This document shows, one piece after another, positions 16,315 through 24,508 of a DNA stretch of 51,236 nt; position 1 is the first letter of the stretch, and each line of letters starts with the position of its first letter. The stretch is taken from contig JBMNIG010000003.1 in assembly GCA_050950785.1 (NCBI GenBank), positions 1-51,236 of the forward strand, written 5' to 3'. Position numbers and translations under genes: made by a program. Source of the stretch: JAAYOS01 sp050950785 (GTDB taxonomy: Bacteria; Bacillota; Clostridia; Oscillospirales; JAAYOS01). The notes under the pieces are model-generated. The model did no database searches. It saw only the letters and a program-made list of their open reading frames with translations, and was not told the DNA's origin.

Positions 16315-17115
16315 TCACCTAGCAATGCTGAAAGTCGAGTCCTGTACTTTTTTCCAACGCCAGTAGACCACTGCGGCCACCCACGAACGGGGTATGATTT
16401 TACCGAAAAAGGACAGCACCCGATTAAGTATGCCCGGAACATATATGCTTTTTCCTGCTAGCGCACGGTCAATCGTATTGCGGGAAACCCCTTCTAAAGG
16501 ATTTGTGGTTGCATTCCCCCAGAAGCCTTGAGCTTTGATACTGCACATAGTCTCTTGTGTCGTTACCATGCCTCCAGGACACAACGTAAGTACGTTAACA
16601 CCCTTACTCTTAAGTTCCTGACGTAGTGAAGTAGCAAGATCCAGCAGAAAACGTTTTGATGCAGCATATGTAGCTTTAAGCGGCATTGGGAACATTGATG
16701 CTAGGCTGGACACGAAAACAATGGTAAATGGCTTACGGGGTCTGCGGCGTTTTAAGATAGCATGAGTGATTCGCAGGGTTGCTGCGTTGTTCAGCATGAC
16801 TATCTTTACAATATTTTCCCTTTCACGCTCCGCAAATCCACCCTCATAATCCAAACCGGCTACATTTAGGAGTATATCAAAACGGATTTCATGCTTATCT
16901 ATGATTGCAAGCATTTCGTCCACACTTTCTGCATTTGTGAGGTCACAGGCTTTTGTTGTAACCACAACATTAAATTGCCTTTCCAGTCCGCGCTTAATGC
17001 AGAGTAAACCATCCTCATTTATATCTGTCAAAAACAGGTTGTACCCGCGGCGTCCACATTCATTGGCAAAAGCACGGCCTAGGCCGCCAGCTGCACCGGT
17101 AAGCAGTACGTTCAT
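16315..17115 (-). CDS. Short-chain dehydrogenase/reductase
   Basis: A 266-residue classical SDR. It starts at 17115 (GAAAGGTGT upstream) with MNVLLTGAAGGLGRA, the TGxxxGxG dinucleotide motif; DI at the end of strand 2 suggests NAD(H) preference. LNVAG, then VSSLAS with the catalytic Ser and YAASK with Tyr and Lys complete the active site, and CPGGMVTT follows. The C-terminus (VLSFFGKIIPRSWVAAVVYWRWKK) is hydrophobic and basic and may touch the membrane, as in DltE-like or steroid-dehydrogenase-like SDRs. It begins five bases after the upstream SDR, so the two are surely co-transcribed. Substrate unknown; perhaps a lipid or polyketide ketone. Confidence 0.88.
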   Translation of the reverse strand: MNVLLTGAAGGLGRAFANECGRRGYNLFLTDINEDGLLCIKRGLERQFNVVVTTKACDLTNAESVDEMLAIIDKHEIRFDILLNVAGLDYEGGFAERERENIVKIVMLNNAATLRITHAILKRRRPRKPFTIVFVSSLASMFPMPLKATYAASKRFLLDLATSLRQELKSKGVNVLTLCPGGMVTTQETMCSIKAQGFWGNATTNPLEGVSRNTIDRALAGKSIYVPGILNRVLSFFGKIIPRSWVAAVVYWRWKKVQDSTFSIAR

Positions 17116-17120
17116 ATCAT

Positions 17121-17972
17121 CTACACCTTTCCATAATGAATGTCGCAAAGGCGTTCACTTAATTCGAACAGGCGGTCAGCATTTTCACTTGTTACCTGTT
17201 TACTGTATTTCTTCTCTTTGCAAAGATAATAGTATAGCCCTTCCGGTGTATTTTTCTGCTCACACAGAAATGCGTAAGTTTTAGCCGGAACAGAAGGCGG
17301 TACACCATGTCTCTTGCGAAGCGACCATATGAAGTTGACAAGACCACCTGTTTCCTTGTTACCTATATCTGTGTTTACCAGCCCCGGGTCAACAACATAC
17401 GCACGGATACCGTCCTCTGCATAGCGGTCGTTTAGGCCTTTGGCAAACAACATGTTGCATAGTTTTGACTGTTTATATGCTGTGAGCGGATTATACCTGT
17501 GGCACAGCATTATGTTGTCCCAACGTACCTTGATACCCTTATGAGATTGACTGCCTGTCATTATTATACGTCCATTCGCTTTTTTCAAAGCCGGCAGAAG
17601 TTTATGTGTAAGCAAAAAGCCTGCAAGGTGGTTGAGTGCGAATTGTTGTTCATAGCCCTCGTCAGTAGTCATATACCAACTTCGTACACAGCCTGCATTG
17701 TTGATTAGAGCATACAGCTCACCATTGCATTTTTCATTGAGGTATGAGGTAATCTCCTCTGCAACACGGACAACTTCACGCTGCTGCATCAAGTCAGCCA
17801 GAAAGTAAGTACATTTGGCATTCGGGTTTTCGGATAATATCCTTTCTTTAGCTTTATTGCAATTGGACTCACTTCGGGCAACCCCGAGTATATTAAATCC
17901 CTGTCGGGTCAATGCAAGTGCAGTTTCCAGCCCGATGCCGGAAGAAGCTCCAGTGATAACTATGGTATTCAT
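17121..17972 (-). CDS. Short-chain dehydrogenase, retinol-dehydrogenase-like
   Basis: A 283-residue SDR starting at 17972. The cofactor motif TGASSGIG is at residues 7-14, NNAG at about 92, and the active-site region has MTGSQSH (Ser) and YKQSK (Tyr, Lys). VDPGLVNTDIG follows, and the C-terminal part with PEGLYYYLCKEKK resembles retinol-dehydrogenase-like (RDH/WWOX) SDRs. These reduce or oxidise lipophilic ketones and aldehydes. It lies 14 bases downstream of the HAAS membrane protein and upstream of a second SDR. I infer the four genes from 19031 to 16315 form one PadR-controlled operon. Confidence 0.88.
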   Translation of the reverse strand: MNTIVITGASSGIGLETALALTRQGFNILGVARSESNCNKAKERILSENPNAKCTYFLADLMQQREVVRVAEEITSYLNEKCNGELYALINNAGCVRSWYMTTDEGYEQQFALNHLAGFLLTHKLLPALKKANGRIIMTGSQSHKGIKVRWDNIMLCHRYNPLTAYKQSKLCNMLFAKGLNDRYAEDGIRAYVVDPGLVNTDIGNKETGGLVNFIWSLRKRHGVPPSVPAKTYAFLCEQKNTPEGLYYYLCKEKKYSKQVTSENADRLFELSERLCDIHYGKV

Positions 17973-17986
17973 TTCTAACTCCTAAG

Positions 17987-18718
17987 TCAATTTGCAACAT
18001 TGTATCCAAACCAGCCCCAAGCATGCCAAAACTCCAAGGCTCCTGATGAAATCATAGATATTATCATTCCAAGGACAAAGCATGTGGTAAACACCACCAG
18101 TGTAAACAACGCAACAGTGCGAATGCGTCTATTGATTTTTGCTGGTAGCCGCGGGTTTATGCCAAGGGATGGGAGTACTGCCCTACCGGAAGCAGCTGCA
18201 ATTGTGTTTTGATGGAAGCGACTGTAGGAACGCATGAGCTGGCGAATGAGTGCGGCGAAATAGATACAACCCGCGGCTGATAGCACAGAAAGTGCAGCAA
18301 AAGACAAGCCGAACACCACACCAGGCAAGTGGGGTATGTGCGGAATTATTGACCAGGGGCTGATATTGCCAATCAAACAAACTGCAATCACCGCGTTGCT
18401 AATAGAAAAGGCTGCCATGATCAGCTCCCAAGCCATAAGCAAAACGAAGAAAGCTCCTACAAAAAAGTCAATAAAGCACAGCCCTATAACTGTAGTTACT
18501 TTCCTGCCACCACCCTTTTTATCATCCCCATCGCTTTCAAAATGGGAAGCAATTATGGCAGGATCACCCAACTTAGCAGCAATCTCCTCCTCAGAGAAAC
18601 CATCTGCCATCTTAAAAGCAAAGTGCTGTTCGTATTCATCTACAATGTCGTCAGAATCAGAAATATTGTTCTTTTTAAGTTCATCAGCAAGTTTTGACAG
18701 AAATTCATTCTTTGTCAT
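17987..18718 (-). CDS. HAAS/DUF1700-domain membrane protein
   Basis: A 243-residue membrane protein. Residues 1-60 are the HAAS helical domain (MTKNEFLSKLADELKKN..DIVDEYEQHF..GFSEEEIAAKLGDPAIIA), the DUF1700 signature. Four hydrophobic stretches follow, around GLCFIDFFVGAFFVLL, AVIAVCLIG, VVFGLSFAALSVLSAAG and TLVVFTTCFVLGMIIS. Such proteins are encoded next to PadR regulators across the Bacillota and are thought to be their membrane partners. The start at 18718 is chosen because GGAGG is nine bases upstream; the first ATG at 18727 abuts that site. It overlaps the PadR stop, indicating translational coupling. Confidence 0.85.
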   Translation of the reverse strand: MTKNEFLSKLADELKKNNISDSDDIVDEYEQHFAFKMADGFSEEEIAAKLGDPAIIASHFESDGDDKKGGGRKVTTVIGLCFIDFFVGAFFVLLMAWELIMAAFSISNAVIAVCLIGNISPWSIIPHIPHLPGVVFGLSFAALSVLSAAGCIYFAALIRQLMRSYSRFHQNTIAAASGRAVLPSLGINPRLPAKINRRIRTVALFTLVVFTTCFVLGMIISMISSGALEFWHAWGWFGYNVAN

Positions 18719-19031
18719 TACTATCATCCTCCAATAAGGCTTCTACCCTTTTAGCAAAATCAAGATATGATGCCCGTTCTTTTTCATACGTCTCTCGACC
18801 TAGGGACGTAAGCGAATAGTACTTGCGAGGAGGTCCCCCGCTTTCTTCTTGCATATAAGTAGTCAATATGCCTTCTTTTTTTAACTTTCTCAAGATTGGA
18901 TAAACTGTACCATCTGCTATATCAATATGGTTTGACAAGTATTCGGATATTTCATATCCATAGCAATCGCGTTTTCTAAGCAGCGATAGAACACACAGTT
19001 CCAGTACACCCTTTTTGTATTGTATATTCAC
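18705..19031 (-). CDS. PadR-family transcriptional regulator
   Basis: A 108-residue PadR-type winged helix: KGVLELCVLSLLRKRDCYGYEISEYL is the first helical part, DGTVYPILRKLKKEGIL the recognition helix and turn, and GGPPRKYYSLTSLGRE the wing. A short C-terminal helix (KERASYLDFAKRVEALL) serves dimerisation, the small PadR-s2 type. PadR proteins repress their own operon and release DNA on binding a small molecule. The promoter upstream is consensus and overlaps an inverted repeat. First gene of the PadR-HAAS-SDR-SDR unit. Confidence 0.92.
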   Translation of the reverse strand: MNIQYKKGVLELCVLSLLRKRDCYGYEISEYLSNHIDIADGTVYPILRKLKKEGILTTYMQEESGGPPRKYYSLTSLGRETYEKERASYLDFAKRVEALLEDDSNDKE

Positions 19032-19069
19032 ATACTTCCTCCCTCGTTAATAGTCAGTAGGATGTGTTG

Positions 19070-19109
19070 TCTACTATTGAATTATATTCACTAGTAGATT
19101 AAATGTCAA
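19070..19109 (-). promoter_or_regulatory. PadR operon promoter with overlapping inverted repeat
   Basis: Minus strand: TTGACA (19109-19104), 17-bp spacer, TATAAT (19086-19081): a perfect consensus promoter. TCTACTA (19098-19092) and TAGTAGA (19076-19070) form an inverted repeat flanking the -10 box, a natural place for a repressor. This strong promoter with an operator fits PadR autorepression. Confidence 0.72.
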
Positions 19110-19496
19110 TAGCCTTTTCAAAAATTTTTATCTATTTGCAACCCGCCTGTAGGATGCTAGGTATAGGAGCAGTTTGTGATGCTGCCTTAGGAGCTGGTGC
19201 TGTTTCGAAATGCTGTAAATGTGTTTACGCAAAGAAGTGCAAATGAAAATACAGGATGCTCCTTTGCTCGCAGCCCTACAGCGGACTTATTACACCTAAC
19301 TGCGAGCGATGCGTGAAGCACCTAATAGAAGCACCTAATAATAGGACACTCTACGAAACTATGACATAGAGTGTCCTGTGTATTATACGAAAATACATTG
19401 AGATGTTTTCAAAGCATCCGTCCATTCCAGACGATTCCCAAGCATCATATTTATATTCCGTACTGTTTAGTATAAAAAATATGATATGGCTGATAG
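19110..19496. other. Intergenic region with hairpins and a doubtful 30-aa Cys-rich ORF
   Basis: No confident gene. An ATG at 19154 opens a 30-codon plus-strand frame to 19246 with five Cys (..VCDAALGAGAVSKCCKC..), but no ribosome site. GCTCGCAG / CTGCGAGC (about 19268-19310) can pair, and the 13-base unit GAAGCACCTAATA is repeated near 19313-19340. A strong hairpin follows at 19343-19377. Confidence 0.45.
19343..19377. terminator. Perfect 11-bp stem hairpin between operons
   Basis: AGGACACTCTA (19343-19353) pairs perfectly with TAGAGTGTCCT (19367-19377) around 13 bases. It lies about 120 bases beyond the EamA stop on the minus strand. There is no long T-run on either side, so it may be a weak terminator, an mRNA-stabilising end or a cruciform. 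Confidence 0.45.
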
Positions 19497-20435
19497 TTAG
19501 GCATTGTTTTGCATAATATCTACGCTACCTTGCTTCTCACTATCAGGTTTATTGAGCTGTGATAGTATGATTGCAGCAAAAACAAACAATGAACCAAAAA
19601 GTTCACGCGCCGTAAGATCTTGACCTAGTATTATCCAGCCTGCAAGCGCAGCAAAAACCGACTCCAAGCTAAAAATAAGGGAGGCCACAACCGGGGGAAT
19701 GTTCTTTTGCGCTACTATCTGTAAAGTATATGCTACTCCGCTTGATAAGACTCCAGCATATACAATTGGTTGCCACGCAGATGCTATGACCTTTATGTCC
19801 GGTGATTCAGTTATAAGCATAGGTATTGCACTGACAGCGGCACAGACGAAAAACTGAATGCATGACATTCGCACAGCATCAACCTTTGGAGCAAAGTGAT
19901 CGATGATAAGAATATGCAAAGAAAATACGATTGCACAGAGAAATATCAAAAAATCACCTATGTTGATTACGAAGCTCTCATTCATACATAAAAAGTACAT
20001 CCCTACAGTTGCAATAACGACACTTGCCCATACCATCTTAGACACGCGTCTGCCAGCATATAGCCCAAATAGCGGGATAATAACTATGTAAAGTGCCGAT
20101 ATAAATCCCGCTTTACCAACCGATGTATAAACTATTCCTATTTGCTGCAATGCGCTTGCTATTGCCAGTACAGTTCCGCATAACAATCCACCTTTGAGGA
20201 GAGTCTTGCGGGCTTCCTTATCCTTGGTTCCCCAAATGGATAGTGGTTTTCCTGCAGTCTTATCTAAGATGAGGATACATGGAATAAGTACTGTACCGCC
20301 TAAAACCGACCGCGCTGCATTAAAAGTGAACGGCCCTACGAATTCCATTCCTACACTTTGAGCTACAAATGCAACTCCCCAAATAAGGGCAGCAAAGACC
20401 AAAATAAAAGTACTTCCGATTCTCTTAAATTTCAT
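19497..20435 (-). CDS. EamA-type (DMT superfamily) transporter
   Basis: A 312-residue integral membrane protein with ten hydrophobic segments arranged as two EamA repeats: the first begins FILVFAALIWGVAFVAQSVGMEFVGPFTFNA, the second near IGDFLIFLCAIVFSLHILII; SGVAYTLQIVAQK and PPVVASLIFSLESVFAALAGWIILG are the typical closing motifs. Such carriers export or exchange amino acids and other metabolites; the substrate cannot be told. The start at 20435 lacks a strong ribosome site, but no better one exists. A terminator of the preceding mcr operon ends just before it, so it should have its own weak promoter. Gene intact. Confidence 0.88.
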   Translation of the reverse strand: MKFKRIGSTFILVFAALIWGVAFVAQSVGMEFVGPFTFNAARSVLGGTVLIPCILILDKTAGKPLSIWGTKDKEARKTLLKGGLLCGTVLAIASALQQIGIVYTSVGKAGFISALYIVIIPLFGLYAGRRVSKMVWASVVIATVGMYFLCMNESFVINIGDFLIFLCAIVFSLHILIIDHFAPKVDAVRMSCIQFFVCAAVSAIPMLITESPDIKVIASAWQPIVYAGVLSSGVAYTLQIVAQKNIPPVVASLIFSLESVFAALAGWIILGQDLTARELFGSLFVFAAIILSQLNKPDSEKQGSVDIMQNNA

Positions 20436-20442
20436 TGTTTCT

Positions 20443-20473
20443 AGACAAAAATAAAGACAAGGAGACTGTCTTT
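20443..20473 (-). terminator. Intrinsic terminator of the mcrBC operon
   Basis: Minus strand: AAAGACA (20473-20467), seven-base loop, TGTCTTT (20459-20453), then TATTTTTG. It lies about 50 bases after the mcrC stop and ends eight bases before the EamA start, separating the two units. Confidence 0.6.
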
Positions 20474-20523
20474 GTCTTACACCTTCCTCGCATTATATAG
20501 TAGTAGTTCTTTTATGACCCTCT

Positions 20524-21588
20524 TTAGGGACACATGTTACACGTTGCTCTCTTCTCTATTCCAAAGTGTTCAGAGACGATGGCGTTTAATTGCTTGGCGA
20601 TATCTGTGAAATCACAATTCAGATCCAATGTCTTAACGGTTATTTTGTTTCCGCTCATAAGATACTGATTGTCCGGAAAAACTTCCTCATCGGTTTTGGC
20701 ATAAAGCAACATTCCTGAAACCTCATGAGACTTATCTGCCAACTCGTAATCCTTGTTCTTCACATAGGCAAAAATCTGATACAAGTTGCCGGAATGGAGC
20801 GTGTGCTTACCAAACTGCGATTGAGTCGTATGCGTGTAATACTTCGCATCTATAATCAACACCCTATTACCATAAGTTAGCATGATATCAGTATTCATTT
20901 CCGGCAGCATCGTCCCATTACCATCATCCAGCTGCCATGGTATTTTAGAAGCATTTGCTGTAATTTCCGGGAACTCTTTACGATAATATTCCAATATAAA
21001 TTTCTCGTAAAGACGATGCATCCGCTGCTCATCTAAAAAGTCCATAAGTCTTATGCTGCCATCAGAATTTGTCTGAAGCAACCCCTTTACCACCAGATAG
21101 CAAACAGAAATGAGCAATCGGTAGGTTTGGTTGTTCCGATTATACTGTATATTCCAATTCACGCTATACAGGTCAATTGGTTCAACATCTAAAAAAAACA
21201 CCATGAGCTTTCGAAGTTCCTTTTTCCGGGTCTTTGAGATATCAGACTTCAGTAGAAGCTCCACAGTTGCTTTGATGATTCGATTCATTGTACCATTAAC
21301 GGAGAAATCATCGTAGGTGCAAACCATCTGTTTTTTCAGTATGGCTTGTGTTTTGATCGACTCGGCAATATCCAACTTTCCACGAAGAGCCGACAGTGCT
21401 TCTGTCTGCGGTATGTATTCTTTGCCAAGCCCTCGCTTGATCTGAATAGCGATACCTTTTGCCAGTATTGCGGCCATAAGCTCCGCAGTATTATGAAATC
21501 GTTCTGTGGCAATATTCTTGTAGCCCTGCGCATTCAATACCTGAAACGCATAGGACAGCATATAGTAGACATTTTGTATTGGTATCAC
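20524..21588 (-). CDS. mcrC: McrC, nuclease subunit of the McrBC restriction system
   Basis: McrC carries the PD-(D/E)xK nuclease that cuts DNA with modified cytosines after McrB has translocated. The N-terminal MIPIQNVYYMLSYAFQVL is the usual McrC opening, ALRGKLDIAESI follows, and the nuclease motif is visible as MNTDIMLTYGNRVLIIDAKYY (Asp, then DAK) near residues 235-257. About 354 residues is normal. The start codon is GTG at 21588, overlapping the McrB stop as GTGA, a tight translational coupling. A run of Cys and Met at the very end (RATCNMCP) is unremarkable. Confidence 0.92.
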   Translation of the reverse strand: MIPIQNVYYMLSYAFQVLNAQGYKNIATERFHNTAELMAAILAKGIAIQIKRGLGKEYIPQTEALSALRGKLDIAESIKTQAILKKQMVCTYDDFSVNGTMNRIIKATVELLLKSDISKTRKKELRKLMVFFLDVEPIDLYSVNWNIQYNRNNQTYRLLISVCYLVVKGLLQTNSDGSIRLMDFLDEQRMHRLYEKFILEYYRKEFPEITANASKIPWQLDDGNGTMLPEMNTDIMLTYGNRVLIIDAKYYTHTTQSQFGKHTLHSGNLYQIFAYVKNKDYELADKSHEVSGMLLYAKTDEEVFPDNQYLMSGNKITVKTLDLNCDFTDIAKQLNAIVSEHFGIEKRATCNMCP

Positions 21589-23750
21589 TTAATGGCACTC
21601 CTTAGATTATTGCTCCAATCCTTAACCTTCAACGGCTCGTCAAACCAATATTCCTTCAATAGTGGGATCAGTTCAAATTCCACGATCCTTGACAAGCATC
21701 GGTCATCCATCTTCTCAGCTGTCAGATTGCAGAAATAGCTATGGCCAATACAGAAGCCGTCACCGAGAGATTCATCTGCTGAAATCACATTGTTTAGATT
21801 CTCAACACAGCTTATAAGGCGATTGAATTTCTCGTTGTTGATGCCCATACGATACTTACGGAAACCCTCCGTTTCAAATCCCGGTCGGATTTCAAAGAAG
21901 GCAAACCTTCTGCGGAGAGCATAATCCAACATTGCCAAGCTACGGTCAGCGGTATTCATCATGCCGATGATATATACATTCTCCGGTACAGCAAACTTCT
22001 CATCCGAATACAGCAGCTGCAGGGAAATTCCACGCTTATCATTCTCTATCAGCATGAATAACTCACCAAAAATCTTACTCAAATTACCGCGATTTATTTC
22101 GTCAATAATGAAGAAATAATCATTGCCGGTATCAATCTCTGCCTTTTTACAAAAATTGTAGAAAGTACCCTTCTTCAACTCAAAACCGGTAGCGGAAGGG
22201 CGGAATCCCATTATAAAGTCCTCATAGGAGTAGCTTTGGTGAAACTGTACCATCATGACACGGTCAATATCTTTTACTCCCATGATAGAGTAGGCCAGCC
22301 TTTTTGCAGCAAAGGTCTTTCCCACACCTGGGGCACCCTGCAGAATAACATTTTTCTTGCTTTGCAGAATGTCTACCAGATGATCATAGTCCTCTTCCGG
22401 CATAAACACTTCCTCAAGAAAATCTCCCGGAGTATATAAAGGATAGCTCCTTTCTTCTTCTTCGACATCCTCCTCTGATTGATCTTCAAAAATAGCTTTT
22501 AGCTTTTCTACATATTCTGTGTAGGCCGTTATATCTGTTAAAGTTTTCATCACAGCTTGGCCCGGATGAGACCATTCGCCATTGTGCGTCCAATCTACCC
22601 TACGAATATGTCTGTATCCATCAGAGCGTTTTTCATCATACACATAGTCTGAAACCACAACGCCGCGCCCAACAAGTTGGTACATTCCTTTTTTAGCAAA
22701 GACGATATCCCCAATTTTCATCTCATTAGCAAACTGCCAAGTTGCGTGAGCTGCATTTTTATACGTAAGACTCGGGTCATAGGTTTCTTTCATCTTGGAC
22801 TTCATCTGATCCTTTGTTGAGAAAGTTTTCAAGTCACCAATTTCTCCCCAACCTATTGCCATGATTCCCGAGTTGTAAAACTCATCCCACATCACAGCTT
22901 TGTCTCCGGGAGAATAAATCCAGTAATGTATTGTGTCTACATCTTCATCTGCTAGAGCTGAACTGGTAACACTTCTGGTTGTGTTGGCACTTGCGGCACG
23001 CTGCTCCTGATTTACCTGCTCAGAATAGCGCCATGCTTCATGTGACAACTCCTTGAAATCTCTTAATGAGCTCTGTTTGCTCTGCAGGAACGCTCTCAGC
23101 TTTTCCGTAATATCAAAATATTTGGACGCAGGTATCTTTGCTTCAATTTCGGGCAAACCGGCAACGATCCTTTCCGGCAACTTGCCGGATTTGTAAATAT
23201 ACCACTCGTTCCTGCTATCAAGGTTTAAAAATACATCCGGAGCTATCCAATAGAGCCCCATCGTAATTTTGCTGTTTCCGTTGCCTTTGCGCTGAATAAC
23301 CAAATCGAAGAATTTGGAGAGCTCCAAACGATTTTTAGCCGTTGGATCTTCGGCATACGCCAATGCTTTTGCAAAAAACTCCCAGAGGTTATCAATGTCA
23401 TCGTTGCCTCTTTGATCTATAAAAGAGTAAAATGTTGCGTTCTGATTATTAAGCACAGGAATGCTGTCAAACGCTGTCGGGATAGGGGCTTTGATAGCCA
23501 GCTTCTTTGAAATAGCAGTTATGATCTTTACCCTGTTGGATTCCTTCATTGAACTCTTGTTGAACAAGCCAAAAAAGGTAAACGGGTCAATGTCCACTAT
23601 TTTATTGTCCTTCTCAAGAGTCGGCATATTGATGCCCGTCTCCTTATAGATGCTTTTAACTATTTCCACTAATCTTGGCCGGTTTTCTCTATAATCTAAC
23701 AGTTTGTAAGCACATTCCTTATAGAATTGCACCCAATCAAATTGTGCCAT
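21585..23750 (-). CDS. mcrB: McrB, GTPase with EVE domain (modification-dependent restriction)
   Basis: McrB recognises modified DNA and uses GTP hydrolysis to drive cleavage by McrC. The start at 23750 follows GGGGGT. Residues about 1-250 are a helical region with no family I can name. About 268-385 look like an EVE (PUA-fold) reader: YWIYSPGDKAVMWDEFYNSGIMAIGWG, then IGDIVFAKKGMYQLVGRGVV; this domain binds modified bases. The AAA+ GTPase follows, with GAPGVGKT at about 472-479, FFIIDEINRGN (Walker B) and MNTADRS, the McrB GTP-specificity signature. At 721 residues it is complete. It overlaps mcrC. The EVE reader suggests a target other than, or in addition to, simple 5-methylcytosine. Confidence 0.92.
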   Translation of the reverse strand: MAQFDWVQFYKECAYKLLDYRENRPRLVEIVKSIYKETGINMPTLEKDNKIVDIDPFTFFGLFNKSSMKESNRVKIITAISKKLAIKAPIPTAFDSIPVLNNQNATFYSFIDQRGNDDIDNLWEFFAKALAYAEDPTAKNRLELSKFFDLVIQRKGNGNSKITMGLYWIAPDVFLNLDSRNEWYIYKSGKLPERIVAGLPEIEAKIPASKYFDITEKLRAFLQSKQSSLRDFKELSHEAWRYSEQVNQEQRAASANTTRSVTSSALADEDVDTIHYWIYSPGDKAVMWDEFYNSGIMAIGWGEIGDLKTFSTKDQMKSKMKETYDPSLTYKNAAHATWQFANEMKIGDIVFAKKGMYQLVGRGVVVSDYVYDEKRSDGYRHIRRVDWTHNGEWSHPGQAVMKTLTDITAYTEYVEKLKAIFEDQSEEDVEEEERSYPLYTPGDFLEEVFMPEEDYDHLVDILQSKKNVILQGAPGVGKTFAAKRLAYSIMGVKDIDRVMMVQFHQSYSYEDFIMGFRPSATGFELKKGTFYNFCKKAEIDTGNDYFFIIDEINRGNLSKIFGELFMLIENDKRGISLQLLYSDEKFAVPENVYIIGMMNTADRSLAMLDYALRRRFAFFEIRPGFETEGFRKYRMGINNEKFNRLISCVENLNNVISADESLGDGFCIGHSYFCNLTAEKMDDRCLSRIVEFELIPLLKEYWFDEPLKVKDWSNNLRSAIK

Positions 23751-23948
23751 TTTTGACCCCCTCATTAAATCCATATCTATTTCCAGTGTATTATAACATA
23801 CAGGCTCTGCTTATTATCACACCTATATTAACACAGATCCGCAATGATTTCTTCAATCTCAATCCCGAGATCTCACTGCTATCTTTGACCATGGCTTTGT
23901 AAGCATTGCAACAACCGGAAATTCCCTGCCAAAATGATCGCCCTGATA

Positions 23949-24320
23949 TTATAATCTCCCGCCGCAATAGGGGCAGTAACTGAATTGTCCAGGCACATCT
24001 ATTTTGCAATCTAAGCAATACTTTAATGGAGAGCGAGTATAAACCCGCCTTAGATTTTCCTGTTTGATTTCAATGTCAGGATTTTTCTCGAACTTCTTCC
24101 CAACGACAGGGTCCAACTCAAAAAGACTGCCACAGCATGCAGTTCCCACAAAATACTTGACATTCCACCTAATAGTGGGTATGAAAAAAAGGTGTAAGTA
24201 TCTGTACGACTTACGAACTTCATACCTGGTTAATCCTTCACAGGCAGGACATATAGCTAAGTTATAAGTTCCTATATGTTTTTCTTTGTCCTTTACACCA
24301 AAGACTGCTACAAAGAACAT
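23949..24320 (-). CDS. Zinc-ribbon protein of unknown function
   Basis: A small protein of about 123 residues with two zinc-ribbon halves: CPACEGLTRYEV near the N-terminus, and CLDCKIDVPGQFSYCPYCGGRL at the C-terminus. The middle (RYLHLFFIPTIRWNVKYFVG..CC) resembles the zinc-ribbon family 15-like proteins of Bacillota, in which a hydrophobic hairpin joins the ribbons. The start is uncertain (24320 or 24341); neither has a strong ribosome site. It lies upstream of mcrB on the same strand, 198 bases away. That stretch shows no gene, so a link with restriction is not shown. Confidence 0.75.
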   Translation of the reverse strand: MFFVAVFGVKDKEKHIGTYNLAICPACEGLTRYEVRKSYRYLHLFFIPTIRWNVKYFVGTACCGSLFELDPVVGKKFEKNPDIEIKQENLRRVYTRSPLKYCLDCKIDVPGQFSYCPYCGGRL

Positions 24321-24390
24321 ACGATCCACTCTATTCCTCAAATATTATTCATATTTAATAATATAAGCTATCAAAACAAATATCAACTAA

Positions 24391-24474
24391 ATAATAAAAA
24401 GCAAACAACCATTGTGAGAAATCTGGTGATTTGGTATCTGATCCAAACTTACAGAAAGGTCTCACATGGTTGTT
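24391..24474 (-). terminator. Intrinsic terminator of the oligopeptide transporter operon
   Basis: Minus strand: AACAACCAT-GTGAGA (24474-24460) pairs with its complement at 24419-24404 with one bulged base around a 40-base loop, followed by TGCTTTTTATTAT. It lies 35 bases after the last gene of the operon. Confidence 0.65.
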
Positions 24475-24508
24475 CATTTATCTTATTAACTTTGACAGCT
24501 GTATTTAT

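Noticed and set aside
23791..24018. Minus-strand frame upstream of mcrB
   Set aside because: Overlaps the zinc-ribbon gene C-terminus in another frame and has no ribosome site.
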